A stretch of DNA of 64,000 bases from Nostoc linckia z4 (GCF_002608075.1 NZ_LAHA01000019.1:1-64000); one strand, 5' to 3'. Numbered from the stretch's first letter, positions 54,608 through 62,223 are shown. The notes: generated by a model not told the origin, from the sequence alone. Translations and numbers: made by a program.

Positions 54608-55651
54608 CTAATGTTGCAAAGTTTCTGACCAAATAATCAATTCGCCTTTCTCGCCGCCTGCGGCTAGTAATTTACCTTGGGGATGCCAAGCTAAGCTAGA
54701 AAAACCTCCAGAGACACCTGTGATTATTTGGGATACTTCATTGGCTCTGTTCCACAAACACAACCAGCCATCAGCACCAGCTGAAGCGAGAAGGAAGCTT
54801 TTGGGTGCAAAGGCGATGGCGTTAATCACATCCACATGATTAGTTAAAACTCGTGCTTCCCAACCTAAGTTATCATCTTCTAATTTTTCCCACACCACAA
54901 TACCTTCAACGCTAGAAGAAGCTAGTATTGGCGCACCCAGGTTTGTAGTAGCTTCTGACCATGCTAATTGGCGAATTTTACCAGGGAAACCCCGCATCAC
55001 CCAAGGATCGGGATTGTTCCATTCCAAAACGGTGACACTACGATCCATGTTGCCAGAAGCGAGGAATTTACCATCAGGTGACCAAGCCATAGCTAAACTG
55101 ACGGTAGGCATATCTAAAATGTATGGTTCGTCATCCCAGTTTTGACTATGCCAAATCTTGACTCCTTTGTAACCAGCAATGGCTAAATACTGGCCGTCAA
55201 TGCGCCAATCGATACCCAAGACTGATGAGTTATCGAAATTCAATGTGACAACAATCTCACGAGTATCTGCGTCCCACACTTGGACATAACGCCCCAAACT
55301 AAAAGCTAGTTGGTTACTGGTGTAATTCCAAGCTAGTTTGTCAACCCATGCAGGGGCATTTTGCAATGTGGCGATTAATTCAGTGTCTTGCCAAATTTTG
55401 ACTTGTCCATCTTGGCCGCCAACAGCTAAAAATTTACCATCTGGGGAAAAGGCAAGGCAATCTACAGATTTACCATTAACAGTTTGCAAGCTTGTTAGTT
55501 GACCATTATTCCACAGTACTACTTCCCCTGCTGCGGAAATTGCTGCTAAGATTTCACCTTGGGGTGACCAAGCGATCGCAGTTACATAATCTGCAAGTAT
55601 GCCTGAATAATGTTGTTCAAATTGTTGAGATTGGCTGATTGTGGAATTCAT
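54608..55651 (-). CDS. WD40-repeat protein next to the CobW gene
   Basis: A 347-residue seven-bladed beta-propeller of WD40 repeats (LAFSPDGKFLAVGGQDGQVKIW, AMAWSPDGKFLASGNMDRSVTVLEW, IAFAPKSFLLASAGADGWLCLW and others). No other domain. It is downstream of the CobW gene on the same strand, separated by a repeat tract. Cyanobacterial CobW/WD40 pairs occur, so a role in metal homeostasis is possible but unproven. Confidence 0.82.
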   Translation of the reverse strand: MNSTISQSQQFEQHYSGILADYVTAIAWSPQGEILAAISAAGEVVLWNNGQLTSLQTVNGKSVDCLAFSPDGKFLAVGGQDGQVKIWQDTELIATLQNAPAWVDKLAWNYTSNQLAFSLGRYVQVWDADTREIVVTLNFDNSSVLGIDWRIDGQYLAIAGYKGVKIWHSQNWDDEPYILDMPTVSLAMAWSPDGKFLASGNMDRSVTVLEWNNPDPWVMRGFPGKIRQLAWSEATTNLGAPILASSSVEGIVVWEKLEDDNLGWEARVLTNHVDVINAIAFAPKSFLLASAGADGWLCLWNRANEVSQIITGVSGGFSSLAWHPQGKLLAAGGEKGELIIWSETLQH

Positions 55652-55664
55652 ATCTTTGAAGACG

Positions 55665-55866
55665 GGGAGTGAGGAGTGGGGAGTTAAGAGTGAGGAGTTA
55701 AGAGTGAGGAGTTAAGAATGAGGAGTGAGAAGTTAAAAGTGAGGAATGAAGAGTGAGGAGTGAGAAGTTAAAAGTCAGAAGTGAGAAGTTTTGAATTCCT
55801 AACTCCTAATTCCTAACTCTTAACTCCTAACTCCCAACTCCTAACTCCTAACTCCTAACTCCTAAC
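55665..55866. repeat. GAGTTAA/GAGTGAG heptamer array
   Basis: About 200 bp of 7-bp units: GAGTGAG, GAGTTAA and related on the left, and their complement TAACTCC/TAACTCT on the right, so the tract can fold back on itself. It separates the CobW and WD40 genes. Confidence 0.8.
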
Positions 55867-55880
55867 TTATAACTTTTTAT

Positions 55881-56852
55881 TTATGCCAAACAAGCAATAA
55901 AATCTTGCTTGAGTTGTTCTGCATCAAGGTTGCGACCGATGAATACTAGTTCATTTTTTGGAGTTTCGCTAGGTTTCCAAGGGCGATCTGGTCTGCCATC
56001 AAATATCATATGCACTCCTTGGAACACAAATCTATTTTCTTCTCCAGCGATATTTAATATGCCTTTCATCCTAAAAATATCTGGCCCTTGGGTACGCAGT
56101 AACTCAGAAAGCCAAGCGTTTAATTTTTCTCCATCCACTGCACCTTTTTCTACTAAAGCTACAGAAAAGACGCTTTCATCATGTTGGTGGGCATCTTCGC
56201 CTAAGAAATTTGGATCTATTTCTAATGCCCGTTCTAAATCAAATGCTTGCACGCCTAATAAAGCATTCATTTCTAATTCAGAGTTGCGGGTACGATAGAT
56301 TTTTGCCATCGCATTCATTGACCGAATTCGCTTTTCTAGTTCGTCCAATTGTTCTGATTTTACTAAATCTGTTTTATTAAGTAAAATTACATCGGCAAAG
56401 GCAATTTGTTCTTGGGCTTCGTCTGCATCCCAGTGCTGCCAAATGTGCTTGGCATCTACCACTGTTACCACTGCATCTAAAGACAGTTGATTTTGCAAAT
56501 CTTCATCCACAAAAAATGTCTGAATCACTGGTGCAGGGTCGGCTAGTCCTGTTGTTTCAATTACCAAGTGGTCAAATTTATCACGCCGCTTCATTAAATT
56601 ACCAATGATACGAATTAAATCGCCACGTACTGTACAACAGATGCAGCCGTTATTCATTTCAAATATTTCTTCATCGGCATCAATAACTAATTGATTATCA
56701 ATGCCTACTTCCCCAAATTCGTTAACAATCACGGCAACTTTTTTTCCGTGTTCGTAGGTGAGGATGTGATTAAGTAGAGTCGTTTTCCCTGCTCCCAAAT
56801 AACCTGTAAGAACTGTAACGGGAACTGAATTTGTGCTTATGTCAGCCACCAT
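55881..56852 (-). CDS. CobW/ZNG1-family GTPase (zinc metallochaperone type)
   Basis: A 323-residue metal-binding GTPase. G1 is LTGYLGAGKTTLLN, switch NEFGEVGIDN, the CxCC metal motif NNGCICCTVRGDL, IETTGLADPAPV, NKTDL for guanine recognition. The C-terminal CobW_C domain is present, with a His-containing linker (EDAHQHDES). A Zur/Fur-like box lies 279 bp upstream, and the WD40 gene is downstream. Family members deliver zinc under shortage; the substrate metal is not readable here. Confidence 0.9.
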   Translation of the reverse strand: MVADISTNSVPVTVLTGYLGAGKTTLLNHILTYEHGKKVAVIVNEFGEVGIDNQLVIDADEEIFEMNNGCICCTVRGDLIRIIGNLMKRRDKFDHLVIETTGLADPAPVIQTFFVDEDLQNQLSLDAVVTVVDAKHIWQHWDADEAQEQIAFADVILLNKTDLVKSEQLDELEKRIRSMNAMAKIYRTRNSELEMNALLGVQAFDLERALEIDPNFLGEDAHQHDESVFSVALVEKGAVDGEKLNAWLSELLRTQGPDIFRMKGILNIAGEENRFVFQGVHMIFDGRPDRPWKPSETPKNELVFIGRNLDAEQLKQDFIACLA

Positions 56853-57278
56853 ACTCTAAATTCCTTTTTTCTCACCTTATGGATAATCAATACCGCCTAT
56901 GATAATTCTTTTTATTTTTTTGTGGGAAGTTGGGTTAAGAATTCAGAACTCAGAATTGGTAAGTAAAACGGCTTTATATCAGGCTAGGAGACGCTTGCAA
57001 TCTACTGTAGTTCCATGAAGAAATATTTTATTTTTATGCATCTGTAACAAGTGAAAAATATTAAAACATTATAAAAAACAATGTTTTCTGAAGACGGTTT
57101 TGGTTTGCACCTTGACAAACTGAAAAAAATATAATAATGATAATCATTATTATATAGATTATACCATTTGACAAAATTTATGCTACAAACACGTTGATAG
57201 GGGCACAACATTGCATTGATGTAGCGATAACCAATTTCTTGGTTAGTTGAGTATCAGCTATGCTAAAAGCTGGAAATA
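56853..57278. other. Intergenic region with a Zur/Fur-like box
   Basis: 426 bp upstream of the CobW gene. Apart from the box at 57131-57153 there is no clear gene; the frame at 57002-57211 on the minus strand has no homology-like features and I reject it. Confidence 0.5.
57131..57153. promoter_or_regulatory. Zur- or Fur-like box upstream of the CobW gene
   Basis: The palindrome AATAATGATAATCATTATT contains TGATAATCATTATTA, one base off the cyanobacterial Zur consensus TGATAATNATTATCA, and is also close to a Fur box (GATAATGATAATCATTATC). It is 279 bp from the CobW ATG, so the transcript would have a long leader. Zinc or iron control of CobW is the natural reading. Confidence 0.6.
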
Positions 57279-57362
57279 CTATTTGTTTGCGCCAGGAAAA
57301 CGACCAGCCATTCCAATAACAGCAATACCTTCTAAGAAATGAACATTTGTAACGTTATTCAT
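57279..57362 (-). pseudogene. PKS ketosynthase N-terminal stub
   Basis: ATG 57362 opens a frame of 27 codons containing IAVIGMAGRFPGA, the start motif of polyketide ketosynthase domains, then stops at TAG 57279-57281. The ATG overlaps the stop of the carrier-protein fragment upstream (ATGAATAA), the usual arrangement at an NRPS-to-PKS gene junction. The remaining thousand-plus codons of a PKS module are missing, so this is a fossil. Confidence 0.75.
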
Positions 57363-57621
57363 AATTCTTTTTATTTTGTTTGCTCAATAACTGCTTTTGG
57401 CGGTTGATAGCCTCAATTTGCTTATTGACGCGATCGCGTTTTCCTCTAAAAGAAAATTGTTGTTCTTGACTTAAATATTGTGCTAGTGAGTAAATCGTTG
57501 GATTTTGAAACATCGTCACTACTGATATATCTCGCTGCAAAATCCCACGTAGTTTATTATTTACTGTCAACACCAGTAGTGAATGTCCACCTAAGTCAAA
57601 AAAATTATCATGAATGCCCAA
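57355..57621 (-). pseudogene. NRPS carrier-protein (PCP) C-terminal stub
   Basis: An 88-codon fragment beginning in the carrier domain core: GIHDNFFDLGGHSLLVL is the phosphopantetheine-attachment motif with its Ser, followed by the rest of helix 3 (ISVVTMFQNPTIYSLAQYL) and a charged tail. Everything before the motif is missing: the sequence upstream (57622 onward) is unrelated and starts with a 19-bp dispersed repeat. The stop overlaps the ketosynthase stub's ATG. A remnant of a deleted NRPS/PKS cluster. Confidence 0.8.
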
Positions 57622-57640
57622 AGCGAACGCATCTAAATAT
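57622..57640. repeat. 19-bp dispersed repeat (copy 2) at the carrier-protein break point
   Basis: AGCGAACGCATCTAAATAT is identical to 42304-42322. It starts exactly where the carrier-protein homology ends, suggesting recombination or insertion of a dispersed repeat removed the upstream NRPS. Confidence 0.6.
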
Positions 57641-57701
57641 AGTACAGAAATACTAAATTCATAAAAAAAGGTTTAAGTGAACCGTATTGTTGTATGCGCT
57701 A

Positions 57702-60700
57702 TTATTTATTAAGCTTTGGAGGCTCCAGCACCAGCAGTGAGGGAACACGCTCTGGTTCTGCTAGTCGTAGTAATCCATAACCGATGCCTGCGAGACCTGT
57801 CATCAGCCCAGGTGTTTCAACCCCCAAAGGAACGCCGCACAGCCAGCCATGTTTATCAATGCTTTCGAGGATTATGGCAGCAAGGCGGTCAACTTGAGTT
57901 TTCCACTGTGGTTCATCAAGGGTTAAGCTAGCTTGCAGGAGCAATTCCAAATTCCCCAAGTCGCCGTGACAAAGAGAGTGGTTATGACCAAAGCCGTGAA
58001 CCAGTGTGCTTTGAAGAGCTGTTTTAATTTCTGCCCTGATTGCGGTATCATCTAAATGCTGAAGACAACGTAGGCGAGCTAGTCCAATGCCTGGGGCACC
58101 ATGACACCAAGCCATCATACATATATGCTGGTAATTCTTATTGTCTGACAAAATCGCATTAGGAAAATACTTGAGATCCGGCAAACTGGAAACATAGCTC
58201 AGAGCAGATGAACCAGAAACATAGCGAAGGTCAGTCCAATTTTTCACATCAGGGCAAAAAAGACTACGCTCGTACTCAATTGCAGATAAAGCCGTTGTGC
58301 GAAAGCGCAAATCACCTGTCAAAGATTCTAATTCTAGTAATGCCCACGACATCCCAGCTGCACCATGAGAAAATCCAGATAGCGGTTTTTCTTCCACATC
58401 TTTTTGCAGCCAACTACCACCTTGCTCCATGTTTTGAGCATGAGAAACAATTTTGTTACCACACTCAATAGCAGCAGTAAGTATAGGTTGAGAAGGGCGA
58501 CAACGATACAAGCTGATTAAACTAGCAATACACCCAGCTGCACCACCAATAATATCTAATTTTTCGGTTTTTTCAATCAAATTAGCGAGAGTTTCTCCTA
58601 ATAATTCAGCCTGATTCAAGATATCGGGATCGTTCCACAACACGCCTAGATGAGTCAGAGTATAAATTACTCCTCCCCATCCTTCAAAACCACCGATTGA
58701 TGTGATGGATACTTTGTTATTTTCTATCTGACGTTGCAACGTTATCAATGCTGCTCTTGCCAGTTCAGTGTAACGTTTCTGGTTGGTAACAGTGCCAAGA
58801 TAGGCAAGGAATAGAATAACCCCTGGTAGACCATGATAGAGTTCTATGCCCAAGGGAGTTAGAGTCCAATGCTTTTGATTTAAAAGCATCAAGCCAATCC
58901 AAGAGGCATCGTGCTCACCCCGCAATGCCAGCGTCTCTAAGCGATCGCCAACTGCCTGTGCAGCTGCCAACAGTTGCTCTCGGTTAGCACTATTTTGCGG
59001 TTCCCTCAGATGGTAACTGGGCCATTTTCCTTGTTCTCCTACCATAGCTAATGTAGTAAGAGAAGCACGAATAAACCATAGCTGCTCTCTTAAATCAGCT
59101 TCACTGAGTTCCTGGAGACGATTTTTCACTAGAGTCATCCCTGATTCGTGGAAAAACTCAGGAATTCGCTCATCATAACTCGTCCAAATATCCCGTGAAT
59201 TAGGGCGAGTGGAAAACATGGGAATGTCACCTTCCCAAAGTTCGTTGCGTTCAGCCGGAATCACCTTTGCTAAATAGGGGTTTTGCTCAATTCCTCTCCA
59301 AAGTCGGTCGAAAAAGCGATCCCGATCTAGAGCATTTCGTAACAAATCAGGGTGAAAACTCTCATGCAGCAACAAACCATAGGTTTGAGTTGGTCGCAGG
59401 ATAAACCGCACTTCATCAGAGGCAAAACAAGCCAAAGGGCTGTTTTCTGACAACAACTCATTTCTGTGTCGTAATAATAACTGATAAATACTAGTGAAGC
59501 CAGTAACAATTGCTTCAGTGTAGTCTAATACATTAACTTCGGACTCATTCAAGGTAGGTTGATTGTGGCTGCCCTGGATTGGCTTCCTCTTACGAGCTAC
59601 CCGCATTTGATCGGTTCCAGTTGCTTCTGAATACTGGATAGCAGTAGGCGTTAGTTGCCCCTTTTTTCCCCCCAAGCCACTAAGCTCAATCCCCTCAGAC
59701 TCAGCATTTACCCAAAGGCGTTGGGGCAGTAAGCCAACACGTAAAACAGAATAATTTATTGTATTAATAGCAAGTTCGTCAGATTTTTTAATGTCGAAAT
59801 TTTCAATACGAGGATGGAAAAGAGATTCCAGGTCAATTAAAATTGGATTCTCGCCAGTAGCAATTAGGTTTTCATTATGAAAGTCGGTTGCTTCAAGAGC
59901 ATACAAGAGTGCCAAGTAAGCACCCTGCCTTTCATAAAAGCGCTGAATTTCTTCTGAGTTAGTACAGGTTTGAACAGCAAAAAATTCAACCCACCCATAG
60001 GTGCCTTGATTTATAATTTTTAGAGTGCGGAATGATGGATGATTGCCACGCTGATTTAGCCATTCTAGGAGTTGCTGAAAATGGACATCAACAGCTAGAG
60101 GTTTGGGTTTATAAACAATTTGGAAACCAGAGCTAAATTTTGCAATTAGTACGCTACGTCCGCCACGATGCGTGTCGCCTCTCCCGCCATCTATCTGCAC
60201 GAGTAAGCCTGGTTCTGTTTTTGAACTAAAAGTAGTGCAGATAGCATCCCAATCGTTACAGAGGTGTTGGAGAAATTGCAGACTAAAACTAACCCAACGT
60301 TCAATGCTAATTACAAGTTGACGGGCAAGAACTGGATACTCCTGCAACAGGGGAATCACCACCTCAGGCTGTTGTAGGTGTTGTAAAAAGCTTTGAAACC
60401 GCTCCTCTGGTGTTTCACCTTTTAATAGTCCTTGCAGGCGAGCCACATTTAGTTCTAAAATCATTGTCCGACTCAACATCCAGAGCAATTGCCCTTTTAG
60501 ATTGGTAAACAACAAATCTTCGACAGTACTGGGGTCAAAAGGCAAATTAGATCGTATCTGGATGATCTCCTGAATTCCTTGATGCAAGCGGTCAATTCCT
60601 TGGATAATTAGCGGCGAAATGGCATACAAAAACTCTACTTTTCCCTTATCTTTTGTTTTTTCTGGTTCAATAGTTATTTTGGCATTCAAGCAAGTAGGAT

Positions 60701-61013
60701 TAGAAAATGCCTCAGCTAACTCTATCAACCAATTTGGGGCATCTGGAAAACGATTTTTCAAAGCATCAATTGGCTCACCCAGAAGGTAAAACAATTCCTC
60801 TTCAGTAATTTCATCTGTTACCAGACGTTGGGCAAAACAAGAATCATTTGTAAAGGGGGATTGTGATTTCCATCGCTGCATCAGTCGCTGGGCAAAATCT
60901 GTATTGATATCAAGATTCGGTATCGCCTGCTGTATGTTTCTCAGTAGTGCAATGCGTTCACTTAAGGGTATGGCTCTGTACCAGGCAGATTCTTGAAAAG
61001 ATACTTCATGCAT
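57702..61013 (-). CDS. lanM: Class II lanthipeptide synthetase LanM
   Basis: A 1,103-residue bifunctional enzyme that dehydrates Ser/Thr of a precursor and cyclises them with Cys. The dehydratase domain (DUF4135, about 120-650) has the kinase-like segments QIDGGRGDTHRGGRSVLIAKF, FQIVYKPKPLAVD and EATDFHNENLIATGENPILIDLESLF. The LanC cyclase domain (from about 740) has HGLPGVILFLAYLG, GFSHGAAGMSWALLEL and the zinc ligands in MAWCHGAPGIGLARL and LCHGDLGNLELLL. It is complete. It follows a precursor gene by 83 bp with a hairpin between them. No transporter/protease (LanT) is within 50 kb. Confidence 0.95.
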   Translation of the reverse strand: MHEVSFQESAWYRAIPLSERIALLRNIQQAIPNLDINTDFAQRLMQRWKSQSPFTNDSCFAQRLVTDEITEEELFYLLGEPIDALKNRFPDAPNWLIELAEAFSNPTCLNAKITIEPEKTKDKGKVEFLYAISPLIIQGIDRLHQGIQEIIQIRSNLPFDPSTVEDLLFTNLKGQLLWMLSRTMILELNVARLQGLLKGETPEERFQSFLQHLQQPEVVIPLLQEYPVLARQLVISIERWVSFSLQFLQHLCNDWDAICTTFSSKTEPGLLVQIDGGRGDTHRGGRSVLIAKFSSGFQIVYKPKPLAVDVHFQQLLEWLNQRGNHPSFRTLKIINQGTYGWVEFFAVQTCTNSEEIQRFYERQGAYLALLYALEATDFHNENLIATGENPILIDLESLFHPRIENFDIKKSDELAINTINYSVLRVGLLPQRLWVNAESEGIELSGLGGKKGQLTPTAIQYSEATGTDQMRVARKRKPIQGSHNQPTLNESEVNVLDYTEAIVTGFTSIYQLLLRHRNELLSENSPLACFASDEVRFILRPTQTYGLLLHESFHPDLLRNALDRDRFFDRLWRGIEQNPYLAKVIPAERNELWEGDIPMFSTRPNSRDIWTSYDERIPEFFHESGMTLVKNRLQELSEADLREQLWFIRASLTTLAMVGEQGKWPSYHLREPQNSANREQLLAAAQAVGDRLETLALRGEHDASWIGLMLLNQKHWTLTPLGIELYHGLPGVILFLAYLGTVTNQKRYTELARAALITLQRQIENNKVSITSIGGFEGWGGVIYTLTHLGVLWNDPDILNQAELLGETLANLIEKTEKLDIIGGAAGCIASLISLYRCRPSQPILTAAIECGNKIVSHAQNMEQGGSWLQKDVEEKPLSGFSHGAAGMSWALLELESLTGDLRFRTTALSAIEYERSLFCPDVKNWTDLRYVSGSSALSYVSSLPDLKYFPNAILSDNKNYQHICMMAWCHGAPGIGLARLRCLQHLDDTAIRAEIKTALQSTLVHGFGHNHSLCHGDLGNLELLLQASLTLDEPQWKTQVDRLAAIILESIDKHGWLCGVPLGVETPGLMTGLAGIGYGLLRLAEPERVPSLLVLEPPKLNK

Positions 61014-61051
61014 AGTCTTAGTCTTCTGTTAACAAGGTTCTATTAGCAAAG

Positions 61052-61080
61052 AAAAAGGGTGAGTCAAAAAACCCACCCAT
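61052..61080 (-). terminator. Attenuator-type hairpin between the precursor and lanM
   Basis: Read on the minus strand, GGGTGGGT pairs with ACTCACCC (one G.U) around a TTTTTG loop and is followed by TTTTT. It sits in the 83-bp gap after the precursor gene. Such partial terminators let the precursor be made in excess over the synthetase. Confidence 0.75.
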
Positions 61081-61096
61081 CGTTTTTGGTGTTATC

Positions 61097-61324
61097 CTAT
61101 TCGGCTACAGGGTTGGTAAAAATGTTGCTGACTATACCACCACAGCAGTAGATACTTCCTCCTCCTACTACAGAACCCATATCCTCATTGGACAGTTCAA
61201 TTATTCCTGCTGGATTTTCAGGTAAGTGCGATCGCTGCTCTTCACTCAGGCTATTGAGATACTCTTCGTCTTTCCAAGCACGAATGATATCGATATCTAG
61301 ATTATTGATGTTAATTTCAGCCAT
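61097..61324 (-). CDS. Lanthipeptide precursor peptide, mersacidin/lichenicidin leader type
   Basis: A 75-residue precursor. The leader contains IDIIRAWKDEEYLNSLSEEQ and LPENPAG, the hallmarks of mersacidin-type class II leaders. It ends in EDMGSVVGG (Gly-Gly at 54-55), the usual protease site. The core of about 20 residues, GSIYCCGGIVSNIFTNPVAE, has two adjacent Cys (60, 61), Ser57, Ser66 and Thr70. Only Ser57 lies before the Cys pair, so the ring pattern is unusual. It precedes lanM on the same strand. A ribosome-binding site AGGAG is 7 bases before ATG 61324. Confidence 0.9.
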   Translation of the reverse strand: MAEININNLDIDIIRAWKDEEYLNSLSEEQRSHLPENPAGIIELSNEDMGSVVGGGSIYCCGGIVSNIFTNPVAE

Positions 61325-61733
61325 TTTGAAACTCCTAAATAAAGTTGTATTGGTTAGATGAGATTTGAAATTGCCTCATCTAATTACCATAATTTCTAAT
61401 TTATTTGATAATTTCAATGTTTAAATAATTGCAAAAGTGACAAAAATGTATGATTTTTGTATTTCAAAATTATCAATTTTTCGACGCTATTGATATAAAA
61501 ATAAAAATATAGTTTTTATTTTTAAAAAGAATTTGATTTTTGATGACATATATAAAACTTTTATGTCTTTTTTTTATTTAGCCTTATAAAATCTAAAAAA
61601 AGCTCGCCTAGAGTTAATTTTTCAGTAAAGGGGTTTTTGTAGCAATCGATACTGTTGACGAACTTCACAATTCACCGAAGGAAAGATAGCAAGTTTATGG
61701 AGTTTTTGCTAGTAAAGGATTTGAGGCGCTGGA
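61325..61733. other. Gap between the lanthipeptide operon and the CRISPR remnant; possible tracrRNA relic
   Basis: 409 bp of AT-rich sequence. It should contain the precursor promoter. At 61602-61639 (AGCTCGCCTAGAG ... GTAAAGGGGTTTTTG) a stretch partly complements the CRISPR repeat (the CGCCT and GTAA-GGGGT blocks), as a decayed tracrRNA anti-repeat would. No cas12k gene is present where it would be expected. Confidence 0.4.
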
Positions 61734-61957
61734 GTTTCAATACCCCTTACAGCTTGAGGCGGGTTGAAAGAGCCAGCAAGGGTACAGCTTAAAATCGCTG
61801 GTATTAGTTTCAATATTCCTCACAGCTGAGGCGGGTTGAAAAGTGGGTAAAGTTTTTTCGCACTAGGGAGCTGTCATTTCCAATGTTTCTGCAATGAAGA
61901 GCTAGTTGAGATAAACTCTACTATGTAAAGTTTCAAAATAAAAAGGTGGGTTGAAAG
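61734..61957. CRISPR. Remnant type V-K CRISPR array plus a separate short repeat
   Basis: Repeat 1 (61734-61770, 37 nt, GTTTCAATACC ... GGCGGGTTGAAAG) and repeat 2 (61807-61843, GTTTCAATATT ... GGCGGGTTGAAAAG) flank a 36-nt spacer. A decayed third copy may lie near 61876-61912. At 61930-61957 a shortened repeat ends AAGGTGGGTTGAAAG. The GGTGGGTTGAAAG end is that of Cas12k (V-K) repeats such as in Scytonema ShCAST. No cas gene is in the window. Confidence 0.82.
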
Positions 61958-61974
61958 GAATGTCACCTTCCCAA
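61930..61974 (+). ncRNA. Delocalised short repeat-spacer (homing guide) against tRNA-Gly
   Basis: The truncated repeat (61930-61957) is followed by GAATGTCACCTTCCCAA (61958-61974), a 17-nt exact match to the tRNA-Gly(CCC) gene at 62187-62203 (minus strand). Just 5' of the target lies GTA, fitting the GTN PAM of Cas12k. Truncated repeat plus tRNA-matching short spacer is the known homing-guide design of V-K CASTs. That it is transcribed is inference. Confidence 0.85.
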
Positions 61975-62060
61975 TTTTTATTCTTATACAGGCTAGATCA
62001 AAGTTTGAGTTGATAATTTTAGGCTCAGGATAGAACAAAGGGAAGTTGGTTGTTGAAGAG

Positions 62061-62143
62061 GACATTAATTCGTTAAGCGTGACATTAATTTGTTAAAAGT
62101 GACATTAATGCGTTAACAATGACAAATAATTAGTTAATGTACA
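62061..62143. mobile_element. Tn7-like (type V-K CAST) transposon end
   Basis: Four 20-bp units start at 62061, 62081, 62101 and 62121 (GACATTAATTCGTTAAGCGT and variants; the last reads GACAAATAATTAGTTAATGT). The tract ends TGTACA at 62138-62143, so that inward on the minus strand it begins TGTACATTAAC. TGT...ACA termini with spaced TGACA/TGTCA repeats are TnsB binding sites of cyanobacterial Tn7-like elements. It lies 8 bp from the tRNA-Gly 3' end. The other end is not in the window. Confidence 0.82.
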
Positions 62144-62151
62144 AATTTTAA

Positions 62152-62223
62152 AGCGGGCGATGGGACTCGAACCCACGACGTTCACCTTGGGAAGGTGACA
62201 TTCTACCACTGAATTACACCCGC
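62152..62223 (-). tRNA. tRNA-Gly(CCC), insertion site of the CAST end
   Basis: 72 nt on the minus strand: acceptor GCGGGTG with CGCCCGC, discriminator T, T arm GGTTCGAGTCC, anticodon loop TTCCCAA with anticodon CCC. The gene is intact. Its anticodon-arm segment at 62187-62203 is the target of the 17-nt guide, and the transposon end lies 60 bp downstream of the PAM (62204-62206). Confidence 0.96.

Noticed and set aside
57002..57211. 69-codon minus-strand frame across the Zur-like box
   Set aside because: Overlaps the palindromic box and shows no protein-like conservation cues.
61874..62065. 63-codon minus-strand frame
   Set aside because: It runs through the CRISPR guide and transposon end; non-coding RNA/transposon features explain the sequence better.
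62045..62143. Plain 20-bp tandem repeat or plasmid iteron
   Set aside because: Ending in TGTACA at the right distance from the guide's PAM, and beside a V-K array, makes TnsB binding sites the better reading.
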